64,000 nucleotides of DNA from Simonsiella sp051414845 (GCA_051414845.1 CP183313.1:1674001-1738000); one strand, 5' to 3'. Shown: positions 18,635-28,275, counted from the first letter of the stretch. The notes: generated from the letters alone by a model not told the origin. Program-made: numbers and translations.

Positions 18635-19351
18635 TTACTTTTTAATAAATACCAAATCCCACACGCCATGCCCCAAGCGTTTGCCGCGGGCTTCAAATTT
18701 GGTTTCAGGGCGATAAGATGGCGTGGGCACGTAATCGGCGGCGGTATTGCGTAATTCTGCTGGAAAACTGTTTAACACTTCCAACATTTGCACGGCATAT
18801 TCTTCCCAGTCGGTCGCCAAATGGATGTAGCCGCCCTGCTTTAATTTCGGCAACAATTTTTGTACAAATGGCACTTGGATTAAGCGGCGTTTGTTGTGGC
18901 GTTTTTTGTGCCATGGGTCGGGAAAAAAAATGTGAATACCGTCTAAGCTGTTGTCGAACAGCATATTTTCTACCACTTCTACCGCATCGTGACGCATCAC
19001 TTTTATATTGCTGATATGTTCTTCTGCCATGATTTTGCACAAATTGCCGACGCCCGGCCCGTGTACATCAATCGCTAAAAAGTCGGTTTCAGGCAGCGTT
19101 TGCGCGATTTGCGCGGTGGCAACGCCCATACCAAAGCCAATTTCCAACACTTTGGGATTATCGCGCCCAAAAATGGCGTTTAAATCTATGGGGGCAGCCT
19201 GAAAATCTAAGCCCATATTTGCCCAGTTATCGTCTATGGCTTTTTGTTGCGCGGCGGTCATGTGTCCTTGACGCAGGACGAAGGATTTAATGCTGCGGTG
19301 GTGTTCGGTGGTTTGTTCGGTTTTTTGGGGCTCAAGAGTAGATTCGGTCAT
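18635..19351 (-). CDS. trmB: tRNA (guanine46-N7)-methyltransferase TrmB
   Basis: A 238-residue SAM-dependent methyltransferase that makes m7G46 in tRNA. VLEIGFGMGVATAQIAQ (near residue 70) is motif I and FFPDPWHKKRHNKRRLIQ (near 145) is the conserved TrmB catalytic segment. TDWEEYAVQMLEV follows, and the C-terminus has the TKFEARGKRLGHGVWDL signature. Length is normal. It appears to be transcribed alone or with the amidotransferase gene upstream at 20293. Confidence 0.95.
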   Translation of the reverse strand: MTESTLEPQKTEQTTEHHRSIKSFVLRQGHMTAAQQKAIDDNWANMGLDFQAAPIDLNAIFGRDNPKVLEIGFGMGVATAQIAQTLPETDFLAIDVHGPGVGNLCKIMAEEHISNIKVMRHDAVEVVENMLFDNSLDGIHIFFPDPWHKKRHNKRRLIQVPFVQKLLPKLKQGGYIHLATDWEEYAVQMLEVLNSFPAELRNTAADYVPTPSYRPETKFEARGKRLGHGVWDLVFIKK

Positions 19352-19450
19352 GGGTTTTCTTTATTTCATTTAGGGTTATCAGGAATGTTTTGCGGTTTCA
19401 GGCTGCCTGAAAGACGTTTTTGGGGTTCGTACCTCGCCGCAACCTACGAG

Positions 19451-20293
19451 CTACAAACTTACGCCTGCTTTTCGGGCGATTTCTAAACCTTCTTCGCGCG
19501 ATAAATAGCGGCGGTTTTCAGGCTGCGCGTGCATGATGGGTTTGCCTTGGTGAAACATAATGAGTTCGTCGCAGGCGAATTGGTGCCAAATTTCGTTGTC
19601 GGTTAAGGGCAGCGTGGCGATGACGGCGACGCGGTCGGTCGGTTGGGTTACGGTGGCAAAATCAATTTCCATATCTTCATCCACGAGTCGCGCTGTGCCG
19701 AATGGGGCTTGGCGCACGATGTAATAAAGTAGCGTACTGGCGTGGGCGAACATGATTTCGCCGTCGGACAAAATCATGTTGAATAAGCCATGTTGGCGCA
19801 ATTGTTGGCACAGTTCATTCAGCGCGTGAAATAGCTCACTTTGGCTGGGTTTTTCAGCAAATCGCTCCTGTAAACTATTGAGTATATAACAAAAAGCGCG
19901 TTCGGAATCGGTGTTGCCGACGGGTTGATAGTGGCTGTTTTCAGGCAGCCTGAAACTTTTTAAGTTGCCGTTGTGGGCAAACAGCCAATAACCGCCCCAC
20001 AGTTCGCGTTGAAATGGATGCGTGTTTTCTAGCGATGTGCGTCCTTGCGTGGCTTTGCGGATGTGGGCGATGACGTTTTCCGATTTGATGGGATAGCGGT
20101 GTATCAATTGGGCAACGGGCGATTGCGCGCTGGGTTGGTCGTCGAGGAACAGGCGCAAGCCGCGTCCTTCAAAAAAGCCGATGCCGAAACCGTCGGTGTG
20201 GTGGTCAGTTAAACCGCCGCGTTTGGCAAAGCCTGAGAAAGAAAAAGAAATGTCGGTTGGGGTGTTGCAATTCATGCCCAAAAGTTGGCACAT
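19451..20293 (-). CDS. YafJ-type class II glutamine amidotransferase
   Basis: A 280-residue class II (Ntn) amidotransferase. It starts MCQLLGMN, so Cys2 becomes the N-terminal nucleophile after Met removal. HHTDGFGIGFFEG, RKATQGRTSLENTHPF and WLFAHNGNL form the glutaminase pocket. The YafJ family has this domain alone; its acceptor substrate is not known. A DUS encodes SFRLPENSH in frame near 19934-19950, apparently an insertion tolerated in a loop. Confidence 0.88.
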   Translation of the reverse strand: MCQLLGMNCNTPTDISFSFSGFAKRGGLTDHHTDGFGIGFFEGRGLRLFLDDQPSAQSPVAQLIHRYPIKSENVIAHIRKATQGRTSLENTHPFQRELWGGYWLFAHNGNLKSFRLPENSHYQPVGNTDSERAFCYILNSLQERFAEKPSQSELFHALNELCQQLRQHGLFNMILSDGEIMFAHASTLLYYIVRQAPFGTARLVDEDMEIDFATVTQPTDRVAVIATLPLTDNEIWHQFACDELIMFHQGKPIMHAQPENRRYLSREEGLEIARKAGVSL

Positions 20294-20426
20294 GATGTTT
20301 CCTTTTATGTATGTTTTGGAACGGCTGAACTGGGTTTCAGGCTGCCTGAAAGTTGCAATTATAGCGTTTTTCGCGCTTTGGGGCTAAAATGCGCCTTTAA
20401 ATTTTTCTGAAAAAAGTGAGCTAATA

Positions 20427-20987
20427 ATGTTCTTTCATCCTGATGTGATGGGCATGGATGCGCTGGCGGAGAAAATTCGTAAAGTGCCGAATTTTCCCAA
20501 AGAAGGTATTTTGTTTCATGATATTACGACGGTTTTGCAAAGCCCTGAGTATTTTCGTTTGCTGGTGGATTTGCTGACTTATCGTTATATGGGGCAAAAA
20601 ATTGATGTGGTGGCGGGGTTGGATGCGCGCGGGTTTATTATTGGCGCGGCGTTGGCGTATCAATTAAATGTGGGTTTTGTGCCGATTCGCAAAAAGGGCA
20701 AGCTGCCTTTTGAGACGATTTCGCAAAGCTACGCGCTGGAATATGGCGAGGCAACAGTAGAAATTCATAAAGACGCGATTTGTGCTGGCAGCCGTGTGTT
20801 GCTGGTGGATGATTTGGTGGCAACAGGCGGCACGATGACGGCTGGCGTGGAGTTAATCCGCAAACTGGGCGGCGTGGTCGTGGAAGCGTGCGCGATTTTG
20901 GAATTTACCGATTTAGACGGCGGTAAGAATTTGCGCGCCAATCATGTGCCTTTGTTTACTTTGTTGCAAAATGAAGGTTCTATGTAA
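20427..20987 (+). CDS. apt: Adenine phosphoribosyltransferase
   Basis: A 186-residue purine salvage enzyme making AMP from adenine and PRPP. The PRPP loop VLLVDDLVATGGTMTAG (near residue 130) and the GLDARGFIIGAALAY segment are diagnostic. The start at 20427 is preceded by GTGAG; in-frame ATGs at 20448 and 20454 are possible alternatives. It is divergent from the amidotransferase gene. A DUS-pair palindrome follows. Confidence 0.94.
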   Translation: MFFHPDVMGMDALAEKIRKVPNFPKEGILFHDITTVLQSPEYFRLLVDLLTYRYMGQKIDVVAGLDARGFIIGAALAYQLNVGFVPIRKKGKLPFETISQSYALEYGEATVEIHKDAICAGSRVLLVDDLVATGGTMTAGVELIRKLGGVVVEACAILEFTDLDGGKNLRANHVPLFTLLQNEGSM

Positions 20988-21019
20988 CTCAGTTGCATTA
21001 TTTAATCCAAGTTATGGGA

Positions 21020-21053
21020 TAATGGCAGCCTGAAAATTTTCAGGCTGCCATTA
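21020..21053 (+). terminator. DUS-pair palindrome after apt
   Basis: A perfect 34-base palindrome: TAATGGCAGCCTGAAAA (21020-21036) followed directly by its reverse complement. It lacks a T run, so it may be a weak terminator or only a paired DUS. Confidence 0.6.
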
Positions 21054-21122
21054 GTTTACAACCCAACGCCTACTTTTCAGGCAGCCTTCATCAAACTTCA
21101 TTTATACATCTCAAACAATCAA

Positions 21123-22307
21123 ATGCTACCCCAAAAAACCGCCACCCAAATCGCCTATATGCGCGTTATCGTTTTCGCTGCTGCCGCGTTCGTCGTCAAT
21201 ACCACTGAATTTATCCCCGTTGCCCTACTCTCCGACATCGGTAAAGGCTTTGGGTTGCCTGTGTCGCAAGTTGGCTTGATGATAACCGTTTATGCGTGGA
21301 TTGTAACACTGCTGTCGCTACCTTTTATGCTACTGACCGCCAAAATAGAACGCAAAAAGCTGCTGCTAGGCTTATTTACTGTCTTTATTAGCGGACATAT
21401 TTTAACCGTGTGCTCATGGAATTTTGAAGTTTTACTACTTTCGCGCACAATTATTGCCATGTCACACGCCATTTTTTGGGCAATTACTTCCGCACTTGTA
21501 ATGCGCGTTGCACCCAAAGGTAAGCAACAACAAGCACTTGGCTGGTTATCGCTTGGTACAGCGATGGCGATGATTCTCGGCTTACCGCTCGGACGCATTA
21601 TCGGGCAACTCTTGGGCTGGCGCACCACCTTCGCGCTAATTGCCGTACTCGCCGCCGTGTTGATGGCGTTGATGTACAAACTCTTGCCCAAAATGGAAAG
21701 CAAAAACACAGGCTCGCTCAAATCCGTACCGATTTTGTTCAAACGCCCGCTGCTCGTTGGCTTGTACTTTCTTACCATGACCGCGGTTACCGCGCACTTC
21801 ACGGCATACAGCTACATTGAACCTTTTGTTTTACAAATCAGCAAGATGGGCGCAGGCATGGCAACCGCTGTCCTGCTCGTGTTCGGCGTATCGGGCATAA
21901 TCGCCAGCACGTTGTTTGGGCGATTGCATCCCCAATATCCGCAACCCTTTATCTTTGGCGCACTCGCTTTACTCATTATCTCGCTGCTACTGCTCGTGCC
22001 GCTTTCAGGCAGCCACATTGCCATGTTTGGCTTAATTTTCGTATGGGGTATCGCCATTTCCTGTCTCGGCTTGTGCATGATTATTCGTGTTTTGAGTTAT
22101 GCACCTGACGCCACTGATGTCGCCACCGCTATGTATTCTGGTATTTTCAACATCGGCATCGGCGGCGGTGCGTTCTTAGGCGGCGTGGTCATGCACGAAA
22201 CAGGTTTGCACAATATTGGCTGGGTCGGCGCAGCATTGGCGATGGTCGCGACTGGCGTGTTTGCTTGGGTACAATGGAGATTTAAAAACAGCGCGCCCGT
22301 TAAATAA
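21123..22307 (+). CDS. SotB-type MFS sugar/drug exporter
   Basis: A 394-residue major facilitator with 12 predicted helices. AAAFVVNTTEFIPVALLSDIG in the first helix is the DHA1/SotB signature, and SHAIFWAITSALVMRVAP and LGLPLGRIIGQLLGWR fit motif positions between helices 4 and 6. SotB (YdeA) exports arabinose and other sugars in E. coli; the substrate here is unknown. A DUS lies in frame near 22005-22016 (SGSH). The start is the first ATG of the frame, 27 bases after a DUS. Confidence 0.88.
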   Translation: MLPQKTATQIAYMRVIVFAAAAFVVNTTEFIPVALLSDIGKGFGLPVSQVGLMITVYAWIVTLLSLPFMLLTAKIERKKLLLGLFTVFISGHILTVCSWNFEVLLLSRTIIAMSHAIFWAITSALVMRVAPKGKQQQALGWLSLGTAMAMILGLPLGRIIGQLLGWRTTFALIAVLAAVLMALMYKLLPKMESKNTGSLKSVPILFKRPLLVGLYFLTMTAVTAHFTAYSYIEPFVLQISKMGAGMATAVLLVFGVSGIIASTLFGRLHPQYPQPFIFGALALLIISLLLLVPLSGSHIAMFGLIFVWGIAISCLGLCMIIRVLSYAPDATDVATAMYSGIFNIGIGGGAFLGGVVMHETGLHNIGWVGAALAMVATGVFAWVQWRFKNSAPVK

Positions 22308-22371
22308 TGGCAACTCGTTTCAGGCAACCTGAAACTTTTTATAATTGAAACAAAAACATAAGGAAATCAAC

Positions 22372-22644
22372 ATGAATCAATCCGTTGTAACCGTAGTTGG
22401 CAAAGACCGCGTAGGCATTGTGTACGAAGTGGCAAAACTCTTGGCAAAAAATCAAATCAATATTCTCAACATCAGCCAACAACTCATGAACGATTTTTTC
22501 ACTATGATTATCTTGGTGGACACCAGTAAATGCAGCAAAACACCGCCCGAACTGGCAGATTTATTTGCGCAACAAAGCCAACAATTGGCTTTAGAAATTC
22601 GCATTCAAAACGAAGAAATTTTCAACGCCATGCACCGCATTTAA
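22372..22644 (+). CDS. ACT domain protein, UPF0237 family
   Basis: A 90-residue single ACT domain (VVTVVGKDRVGIVYEVAKLLA then NILNISQQLMNDFFTMIILVD). The start is the ATG at 22372, preceded by AAGGAAATCAAC; the frame stays open to 22345 without a site. Proteins of this family are usually encoded next to the UPF0210 gene, which here comes two genes later at 24654. Function is unknown; ACT domains commonly bind amino acids. Confidence 0.9.
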   Translation: MNQSVVTVVGKDRVGIVYEVAKLLAKNQINILNISQQLMNDFFTMIILVDTSKCSKTPPELADLFAQQSQQLALEIRIQNEEIFNAMHRI

Positions 22645-22730
22645 TTTTCAGGCAGCCATCGGTCAAAATCTTAGATTTTGCCAACCGATGCACATTCCAT
22701 CACATTGCTGCCTGAAATAAGGAGAACACT

Positions 22731-24419
22731 ATGTCAGCACAACAATTATTAGACCAACTGCGCCAAATCGTAGGCGAACACGATGTTTTAACCGACCCCG
22801 CGCAAACGCTGCCCTACCGCGAAGGCTACCGTTTTGGTTCAGGCGCGGCTTTGGCGGTGGTACGCCCGAAAACTTTGCTGCAACAATGGCAGGCTTTGCA
22901 AGCGTGTGTGGCAGCGGACGTGGTGGTCATCAGCCAAGCGGCAAATACAGGTTTAACGGGCGGTTCTACGCCACAAGGCGGCGATTACGACCGCGACATC
23001 GTGATTATGAACACGATGAAAATCAACGGCATTCAGTTGATTAACGACAATCAGCAAGTGGTTTGCTTGGCTGGTTCCACGCTCAATGAATTGGAATTGA
23101 AACTGAAACCGCTTGGGCGCGAACCGCATTCTGTGATTGGTTCGTCTTGCATTGGCGCGTCTGTGGTGGGCGGTGTGTGCAACAATTCGGGCGGCTCTTT
23201 GGTGCAGCGCGGCCCTGCATACACGGAAATGGCGTTGTACGCGCAAATCAACGCGCAGGGCGAATTGGAATTGGTGAACCATTTGGGGATTGATTTGGGC
23301 AACACGCCCGAAGAAATTTTGACGAATTTACAAGGACATCACTATCAGCGCAAAGACATTCAATCTGGCGGCAAAGGACACGACCACGCCTATTGCAACC
23401 ATGTGCGCGATGTGAATGCGGACACGCCAGCGCGTTTCAATGCCGACCCTGCGCGACACTACGAAGCATCGGGCAGCGCGGGCAAATTGGCGGTATTTGC
23501 CGTGCGTTTGGACACTTTCCCTGCGGAGAAAAACACGGCCGTATTTTATCTCGGCACAAATGATACGGCGGTTTTAACGCAAATTCGCCGCGATATGTTG
23601 GGTAGTTTCAAAAGTTTACCGATTTTGGGCGAATACATTCACCGCACCGCGTTTGATATTGCACTGACTTATGGCAAGGATATGTTTTACGTTATCAAAC
23701 ACGCGGGTACGGCAAATTTACCCAAAATGTTTGCCGCCAAAGCCAGTGCAGACCGTTTTGCGAAAAAAATCCCGATGTTGCCAAAACATTTTTCTGACCG
23801 CGTTTTGCAATTTGTGTCCAAATATTTGCCGCAACATTTGCCGCAAAAAATGTTGGATTACCGCGAGCAATTTGAACACCATTTAATCATCAAAATAGGC
23901 GGTGATGGCGTGGACGAGGCACGTCAATATTTGCAAAACCTGTTTGCCGATTCTGCCAAAGGCGCGTTTTTTGAATGCAACGCGCAAGAAGCGCAGGCTG
24001 CCATGTTGCACCGATTTGCGGTGGCGAGCGCGGCGGTGCGTTATCGCGCCATTCACAGCGATGAAGTGGAAGAAATTTTGGCTTTGGACATCGCCTTGCG
24101 CCGCAACGATGAAGATTGGTACGAAACGCTGCCTGAAAATATTGACAGCAAAATCAGCCATAAATTGTATTATGGGCATTTTTTCTGTCATGTTTTTCAT
24201 CAGGACTATATTGTGAAAAAAGGCAACGATTGGCTGGCTTTGGAACACGAAATGTTGGCATTGCTGGACGAGCGTGGCGCACAATATCCTGCCGAGCATA
24301 ATGTGGGGCATTTGTATGAAGCGAAACCCGAATTGAAGGCGTTTTACCGCAAACTTGACCCGACCAACAGTTTTAATGTGGGCATTGGGCAGACGTCTAA
24401 AAAGAAAAATTGGCAGTAA
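22731..24419 (+). CDS. dld: FAD-dependent D-lactate dehydrogenase (quinone) Dld
   Basis: A 562-residue peripheral membrane flavoenzyme that oxidises D-lactate to pyruvate and passes electrons to quinone. The FAD-binding PP-loop region shows VVISQAANTGLTGGSTPQGG and SVIGSSCIGASVVGGVCNNSGG. The membrane-binding and cap regions follow, and the C-terminus has EHNVGHLYEAKPELKAFYR and DPTNSFNVGIGQTSK, typical of the Dld family. AAGGAGAACACT precedes the ATG. Lactate use is common in Neisseriaceae. Confidence 0.94.
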   Translation: MSAQQLLDQLRQIVGEHDVLTDPAQTLPYREGYRFGSGAALAVVRPKTLLQQWQALQACVAADVVVISQAANTGLTGGSTPQGGDYDRDIVIMNTMKINGIQLINDNQQVVCLAGSTLNELELKLKPLGREPHSVIGSSCIGASVVGGVCNNSGGSLVQRGPAYTEMALYAQINAQGELELVNHLGIDLGNTPEEILTNLQGHHYQRKDIQSGGKGHDHAYCNHVRDVNADTPARFNADPARHYEASGSAGKLAVFAVRLDTFPAEKNTAVFYLGTNDTAVLTQIRRDMLGSFKSLPILGEYIHRTAFDIALTYGKDMFYVIKHAGTANLPKMFAAKASADRFAKKIPMLPKHFSDRVLQFVSKYLPQHLPQKMLDYREQFEHHLIIKIGGDGVDEARQYLQNLFADSAKGAFFECNAQEAQAAMLHRFAVASAAVRYRAIHSDEVEEILALDIALRRNDEDWYETLPENIDSKISHKLYYGHFFCHVFHQDYIVKKGNDWLALEHEMLALLDERGAQYPAEHNVGHLYEAKPELKAFYRKLDPTNSFNVGIGQTSKKKNWQ

Positions 24420-24428
24420 AATCAAGTT

Positions 24429-24630
24429 TCAGGCAGCCTCACAGTACACAACAAAAAAAGGCTGCCTGAAATTGAAATATGGCAAGCAACCAAGAGTAGG
24501 TCGGCTTTCCGAGCCGACATTGACGACATTTCAGGAACTTATCGTTGGTCAAGATATGTCGGCTCGGAGAACTGACCTACGAATGTTTCAGGCTGCTTCA
24601 AATTTTGTCGTGTACTGTGAGGCAGCCTGA
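24429..24630. repeat. Nested inverted-repeat element between dld and the UPF0210 gene
   Basis: The outer arms 24429-24456 and 24603-24630 pair over 28 bases with two mismatches and include GTACACAACAAAA / TTTTGTCGTGTAC. The inner arms 24496-24520 and 24556-24580 pair over 25 bases with three mismatches and carry CCGAGCCGACAT. DUS copies are built into the outer arms and the space between. It has no reading frame of note. It is probably a non-coding miniature element of the same family as the one at 40199. Confidence 0.8.
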
Positions 24631-24653
24631 AACCCCATTTTTAAGGAAACCCC

Positions 24654-26012
24654 ATGAACAATCTCCACACCAACGAAATCCTAGAAACCATCAATATGGT
24701 CGCCGAGCAAAATTTTGACGTGCGTACCATTACCATCGGCATTGATTTACACGACTGCATTCACCCCGATATTAACGTGTTAAACCAAAATATTTACAAT
24801 AAAATCACACGCATTGGCAAAGATTTGGTCAAAACCGCGCAATATTTGTCTGCCAAATACGGCGTACCCATTGTAAATCAGCGCATTTCCGTTACCCCCA
24901 TCGCGCAAATCGCGGCGGCGACGGGAGCAGACAGCTATGTTTCCATCGCCCAAACCCTTGACAAAGCGGCAAAAGACATAGGCGTATCGTTTATTGGCGG
25001 CTTTTCCGCGCTGGTGCAAAAAGGCATGTCGCCAGCCGATGAAACGCTGATTCGCAGCATTCCCGAAGCAATGAAAACCACCGATATTGTTTGCTCGTCC
25101 ATCAATATTGGTTCAACGCGCGCTGGGATTAATATGGACGCGGTCAAATTGGCAGGCAAAATCATCAAGGAAACGGCAAATATCACGCCCGAAGGTTTTG
25201 GTTGCGCCAAAATCGTGGTGTTTTGCAATGCGGTGGAAGACAATCCGTTTATGGCAGGCGCATTTCACGGTTCGGGCGAAGCGGACGCGATTATCAATGT
25301 GGGCATATCTGGTCCCGGTGTGGTTCAGGCTGCCTTACAGGGTTGCGACAGCCATGATTTGACGGAAATCTCGGAAATCGTGAAAAAAACCGCGTTTAAA
25401 ATTACCCGCGTGGGCGAATTAATTGGGCAGGAAGCGGCGAAAATGTTGGGCATTCCGTTTGGCATTTTGGATTTGTCGCTTGCACCCACGCCTGCGGTCG
25501 GCGACAGCGTGGCGCGGATTTTGGAAAGCATGGGTTTGTCGGTATGCGGCACGCACGGCACAACGGCGGCGTTGGCTTTGCTCAATGACGCGGTGAAAAA
25601 AGGCGGCATGATGGCAAGCAGCGCGGTCGGTGGATTGAGCGGCGCGTTTATTCCTGTATCGGAAGACGAAGGCATGATTGCGGCGGCGGAAAGCGGTATT
25701 CTCACGCTGGACAAATTGGAAGCGATGACGGCGGTGTGTTCGGTCGGTTTGGACATGATTGCGGTGGCAGGCAAAACCAGCGCGGCAACCATTTCAGGCA
25801 TTATCGCAGACGAAGCCGCCATTGGCATGATTAACAGCAAAACAACCGCCGTGCGAATTATCCCCGTTACGGGCAAAGACGTGGGCGAGAGCGTGGAATT
25901 TGGCGGTTTGCTGGGCTACGCGCCGATTATGCCTGTGAAAGAAGGTTCGTGTGAAGTGTTTGTCAATCGCGGCGGGCGGATTCCTGCGCCTGTGCAGTCG
26001 ATGAAGAATTGA
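24654..26012 (+). CDS. UPF0210 (DUF711, PFL-like) protein
   Basis: A 452-residue cytoplasmic protein of the UPF0210 family. It starts MNNLHTNEILETINMVAEQNFDVRT and contains GISGPGVVQAALQGC, FGILDLSLAPTPAVGDSVARILE and GTHGTTAALALLNDAVKKGGMMAS, all strongly conserved. The fold is related to pyruvate formate-lyase-like barrels, but no activity is established. The ATG follows AAGGAAACCCC. A partner ACT protein lies at 22372, separated by dld. Confidence 0.92.
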   Translation: MNNLHTNEILETINMVAEQNFDVRTITIGIDLHDCIHPDINVLNQNIYNKITRIGKDLVKTAQYLSAKYGVPIVNQRISVTPIAQIAAATGADSYVSIAQTLDKAAKDIGVSFIGGFSALVQKGMSPADETLIRSIPEAMKTTDIVCSSINIGSTRAGINMDAVKLAGKIIKETANITPEGFGCAKIVVFCNAVEDNPFMAGAFHGSGEADAIINVGISGPGVVQAALQGCDSHDLTEISEIVKKTAFKITRVGELIGQEAAKMLGIPFGILDLSLAPTPAVGDSVARILESMGLSVCGTHGTTAALALLNDAVKKGGMMASSAVGGLSGAFIPVSEDEGMIAAAESGILTLDKLEAMTAVCSVGLDMIAVAGKTSAATISGIIADEAAIGMINSKTTAVRIIPVTGKDVGESVEFGGLLGYAPIMPVKEGSCEVFVNRGGRIPAPVQSMKN

Positions 26013-26149
26013 TTTTCAGGCTGCCTTTTTATTATGAACACATTTAAACTAAACGGATGTGTGTCGGATATTTGTATCTGACATTTTTCAAGCAAGCATA
26101 AAATTGGTCAGATGTAAAAATCTGATTGACGACTACTGAAAGTATGGTC

Positions 26150-26473
26150 ATGGATATTTGAGAAATTGTTTTAAGAATTTTTCTGTATGCTTTGGGTGGC
26201 ATTTTAGCGCTGTCAATCATTGTCGCTTTACTGAAATTATGGTTAGAATTCATATATTGGCTGCCTGAAATTGTTTTCATGATATTGTTTTTAATCGCAT
26301 TTGGCACGCCAATTTTTCTTGCTTTTGAAATGAATGTTTGGTGGATTGCGCTGTTGCCGTTTACACTGGACATGGTGAGTTATTTACATATGAAATGGGA
26401 AGATTTTACTTATCAAATACGCCAAGAAATCAAACGAAAAAATCAACCTGCACCTAAAAATTATCCGAAATAA
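26150..26473 (+). pseudogene. Small membrane protein with an early in-frame TGA
   Basis: From the ATG at 26150 the frame reads Met-Asp-Ile, then TGA (26159-26161), then Glu-Ile-Val-Leu-Arg-Ile-Phe-Leu and on without a break to 26473. The open part after the TGA encodes a roughly 100-residue protein with two or three hydrophobic helices (ALSIIVALLKLWLEFIYW; IVFMILFLIAFGTPIFLAF; WWIALLPFTLDMVSYLH) and a basic tail. The frame looks like a gene whose fourth codon changed from TGG to TGA. Alternatively a non-ATG start (TTG 26192) is used and the gene is intact. I do not recognise the family. Confidence 0.5.
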
Positions 26474-26578
26474 GATTTCAGCCAGCCTGTGAACACAAAT
26501 ATGTTTCAGGCAGCCTGAAAAACTATTTTGTGCTAAAATTCGCTCCGTTTTTCAATTGATAAATATAGATAAAATAAA

Positions 26579-28207
26579 ATGATTTCAACCAACAATATTA
26601 CCATGCAATTTGGCGCAAAGCCCTTGTTTGAAAACGTTTCCGTTAAATTTGGCGAAGGCAATCGCTACGGCTTGATTGGCGCGAATGGCTCGGGCAAATC
26701 CACGTTTATGAAAATTTTGGGCGGCGATTTGGAGCAAACTTCGGGCGAAGTGGCGATTGAAAACGGCGTGCGTTTGGGCAAACTGAAACAAGACCAATTC
26801 GCCTACGAAGACATGCGCGTGTTGGACGTGGTGTTGATGGGACACACCGAAATGTGGGCGGCGATGACCGAACGCGATGCGATTTACGCCAACCCCGAAG
26901 CCACCGATGAAGATTACATGAAAGCGGCTGATTTAGAAGCAAAATTTGCCGAATACGATGGCTACACCGCCGAAGCGCGCGCGGGCGAATTGTTGTTGGG
27001 CGTGGGCATTGAAGAAAATTTGCACAACGCAACCATGGCGGAAGTTGCCCCCGGTTTTAAATTGCGCGTGTTGTTGGCGCAAGCCCTGTTTTCCAAACCC
27101 GATGTATTGCTGTTGGACGAGCCGACCAATAACTTGGACATCAACACTATTCGCTGGCTGGAAAATATGTTAAATCAATATGATAGCACCATGATTATCA
27201 TCAGCCACGACCGCCATTTCCTGAACGAAGTCTGCACCCACATGGCGGATTTGGACTACAACACGATTACGATTTACCCCGGCAATTACGATGATTACAT
27301 GCTGGCGAGTGCGCAATCGCGTGAACGTGCATTGAAAGACAATGCCAAAGCCAAAGAAAAATTGCAAGAATTACAAGAGTTTGTGGCACGATTCAGCGCG
27401 AACAAATCCAAAGCCCGTCAAGCCACTTCGCGCTTGAAACAGGCGGACAAAATCAAGGCGGAAATGGTGGAAGTGAAACCGTCCACGCGCCAAAATCCGT
27501 ATATCCGTTTTGAGACGGACGAGAAAAATAAGCTGCACCGTCAAGCTGTTGAAGTGGAAAACTTGTCCAAATCGTTTGAAAATAAATTGTTTGAAAAACT
27601 CAATTTTATTTTGGAAGCGGGGCAGCGTTTGGCGATTATCGGGCCAAACGGTGCGGGCAAATCCACTTTGTTGAAACTGTTGGCGGGCGCGTTTGACGCA
27701 CAATATGCCGATATTCAACCCGATGCAGGCAGCATCAAATGGGCGGAAAAAGCCACCATCGGCTATTATCCGCAAGACCACGAAAACGATTTTGACGTGG
27801 AAATGGATTTAACCCAATGGATGCGCAAATGGGGACAGGAAGGCGATGATGAGCAAGTAATTCGCGGCACTTTGGGGCGTTTGCTGTTTGGCGGCAACGA
27901 TGTGGTGAAACAAGTGAAAGTGCTGTCGGGTGGCGAAAAAGGGCGTATGTTGTACGGTAAGTTGTTGTTGCTGAAACCAAATGTGCTGATTATGGACGAG
28001 CCGACCAACCACATGGATATGGAAAGCATTGAATCGTTGAACATGGCTTTAGAAAAATACAAAGGCACGCTGATTTTCGTGTCGCACGACCGCCAATTTG
28101 TGTCGTCTTTGGCTACGCAAATCATTGAATTGGACGGTAAAGGTGGCTACGAATATTATTTGGGCGACTACGAAAGCTATTTGGATAAAAAAGGTTTGAA
28201 CGATTAA
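26579..28207 (+). CDS. ybiT: ABC-F ATPase, YbiT type
   Basis: A 542-residue soluble protein with two ATPase domains and no membrane part, characteristic of ABC-F translation factors. Walker A motifs are GANGSGKST and GPNGAGKST. Walker B segments are VLLLDEPTNNLD and VLIMDEPTNHMD, and the second signature is LSGGEKGRML. A charged linker (residues about 245-305) joins the halves, as needed to reach the ribosomal E site. Overall similarity is to YbiT rather than EttA or Uup. There is no clear ribosome-binding site before the ATG at 26579. Confidence 0.9.
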   Translation: MISTNNITMQFGAKPLFENVSVKFGEGNRYGLIGANGSGKSTFMKILGGDLEQTSGEVAIENGVRLGKLKQDQFAYEDMRVLDVVLMGHTEMWAAMTERDAIYANPEATDEDYMKAADLEAKFAEYDGYTAEARAGELLLGVGIEENLHNATMAEVAPGFKLRVLLAQALFSKPDVLLLDEPTNNLDINTIRWLENMLNQYDSTMIIISHDRHFLNEVCTHMADLDYNTITIYPGNYDDYMLASAQSRERALKDNAKAKEKLQELQEFVARFSANKSKARQATSRLKQADKIKAEMVEVKPSTRQNPYIRFETDEKNKLHRQAVEVENLSKSFENKLFEKLNFILEAGQRLAIIGPNGAGKSTLLKLLAGAFDAQYADIQPDAGSIKWAEKATIGYYPQDHENDFDVEMDLTQWMRKWGQEGDDEQVIRGTLGRLLFGGNDVVKQVKVLSGGEKGRMLYGKLLLLKPNVLIMDEPTNHMDMESIESLNMALEKYKGTLIFVSHDRQFVSSLATQIIELDGKGGYEYYLGDYESYLDKKGLND

Positions 28208-28229
28208 ATCGTTTTAATTTTGAATAAAC

Positions 28230-28275
28230 AGGCTGCCTGAAAATGGGAAATCCGTTTTCAGACAGCCTTTATTTA
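28230..28275 (+). terminator. DUS-pair terminator after ybiT
   Basis: AGGCTGCCTGAAAA, an 11-base loop, then TTTTCAGACAGCCT followed by TT and AT-rich sequence. The second arm has one G-to-A change that still allows a G-U pair in RNA. Confidence 0.75.
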
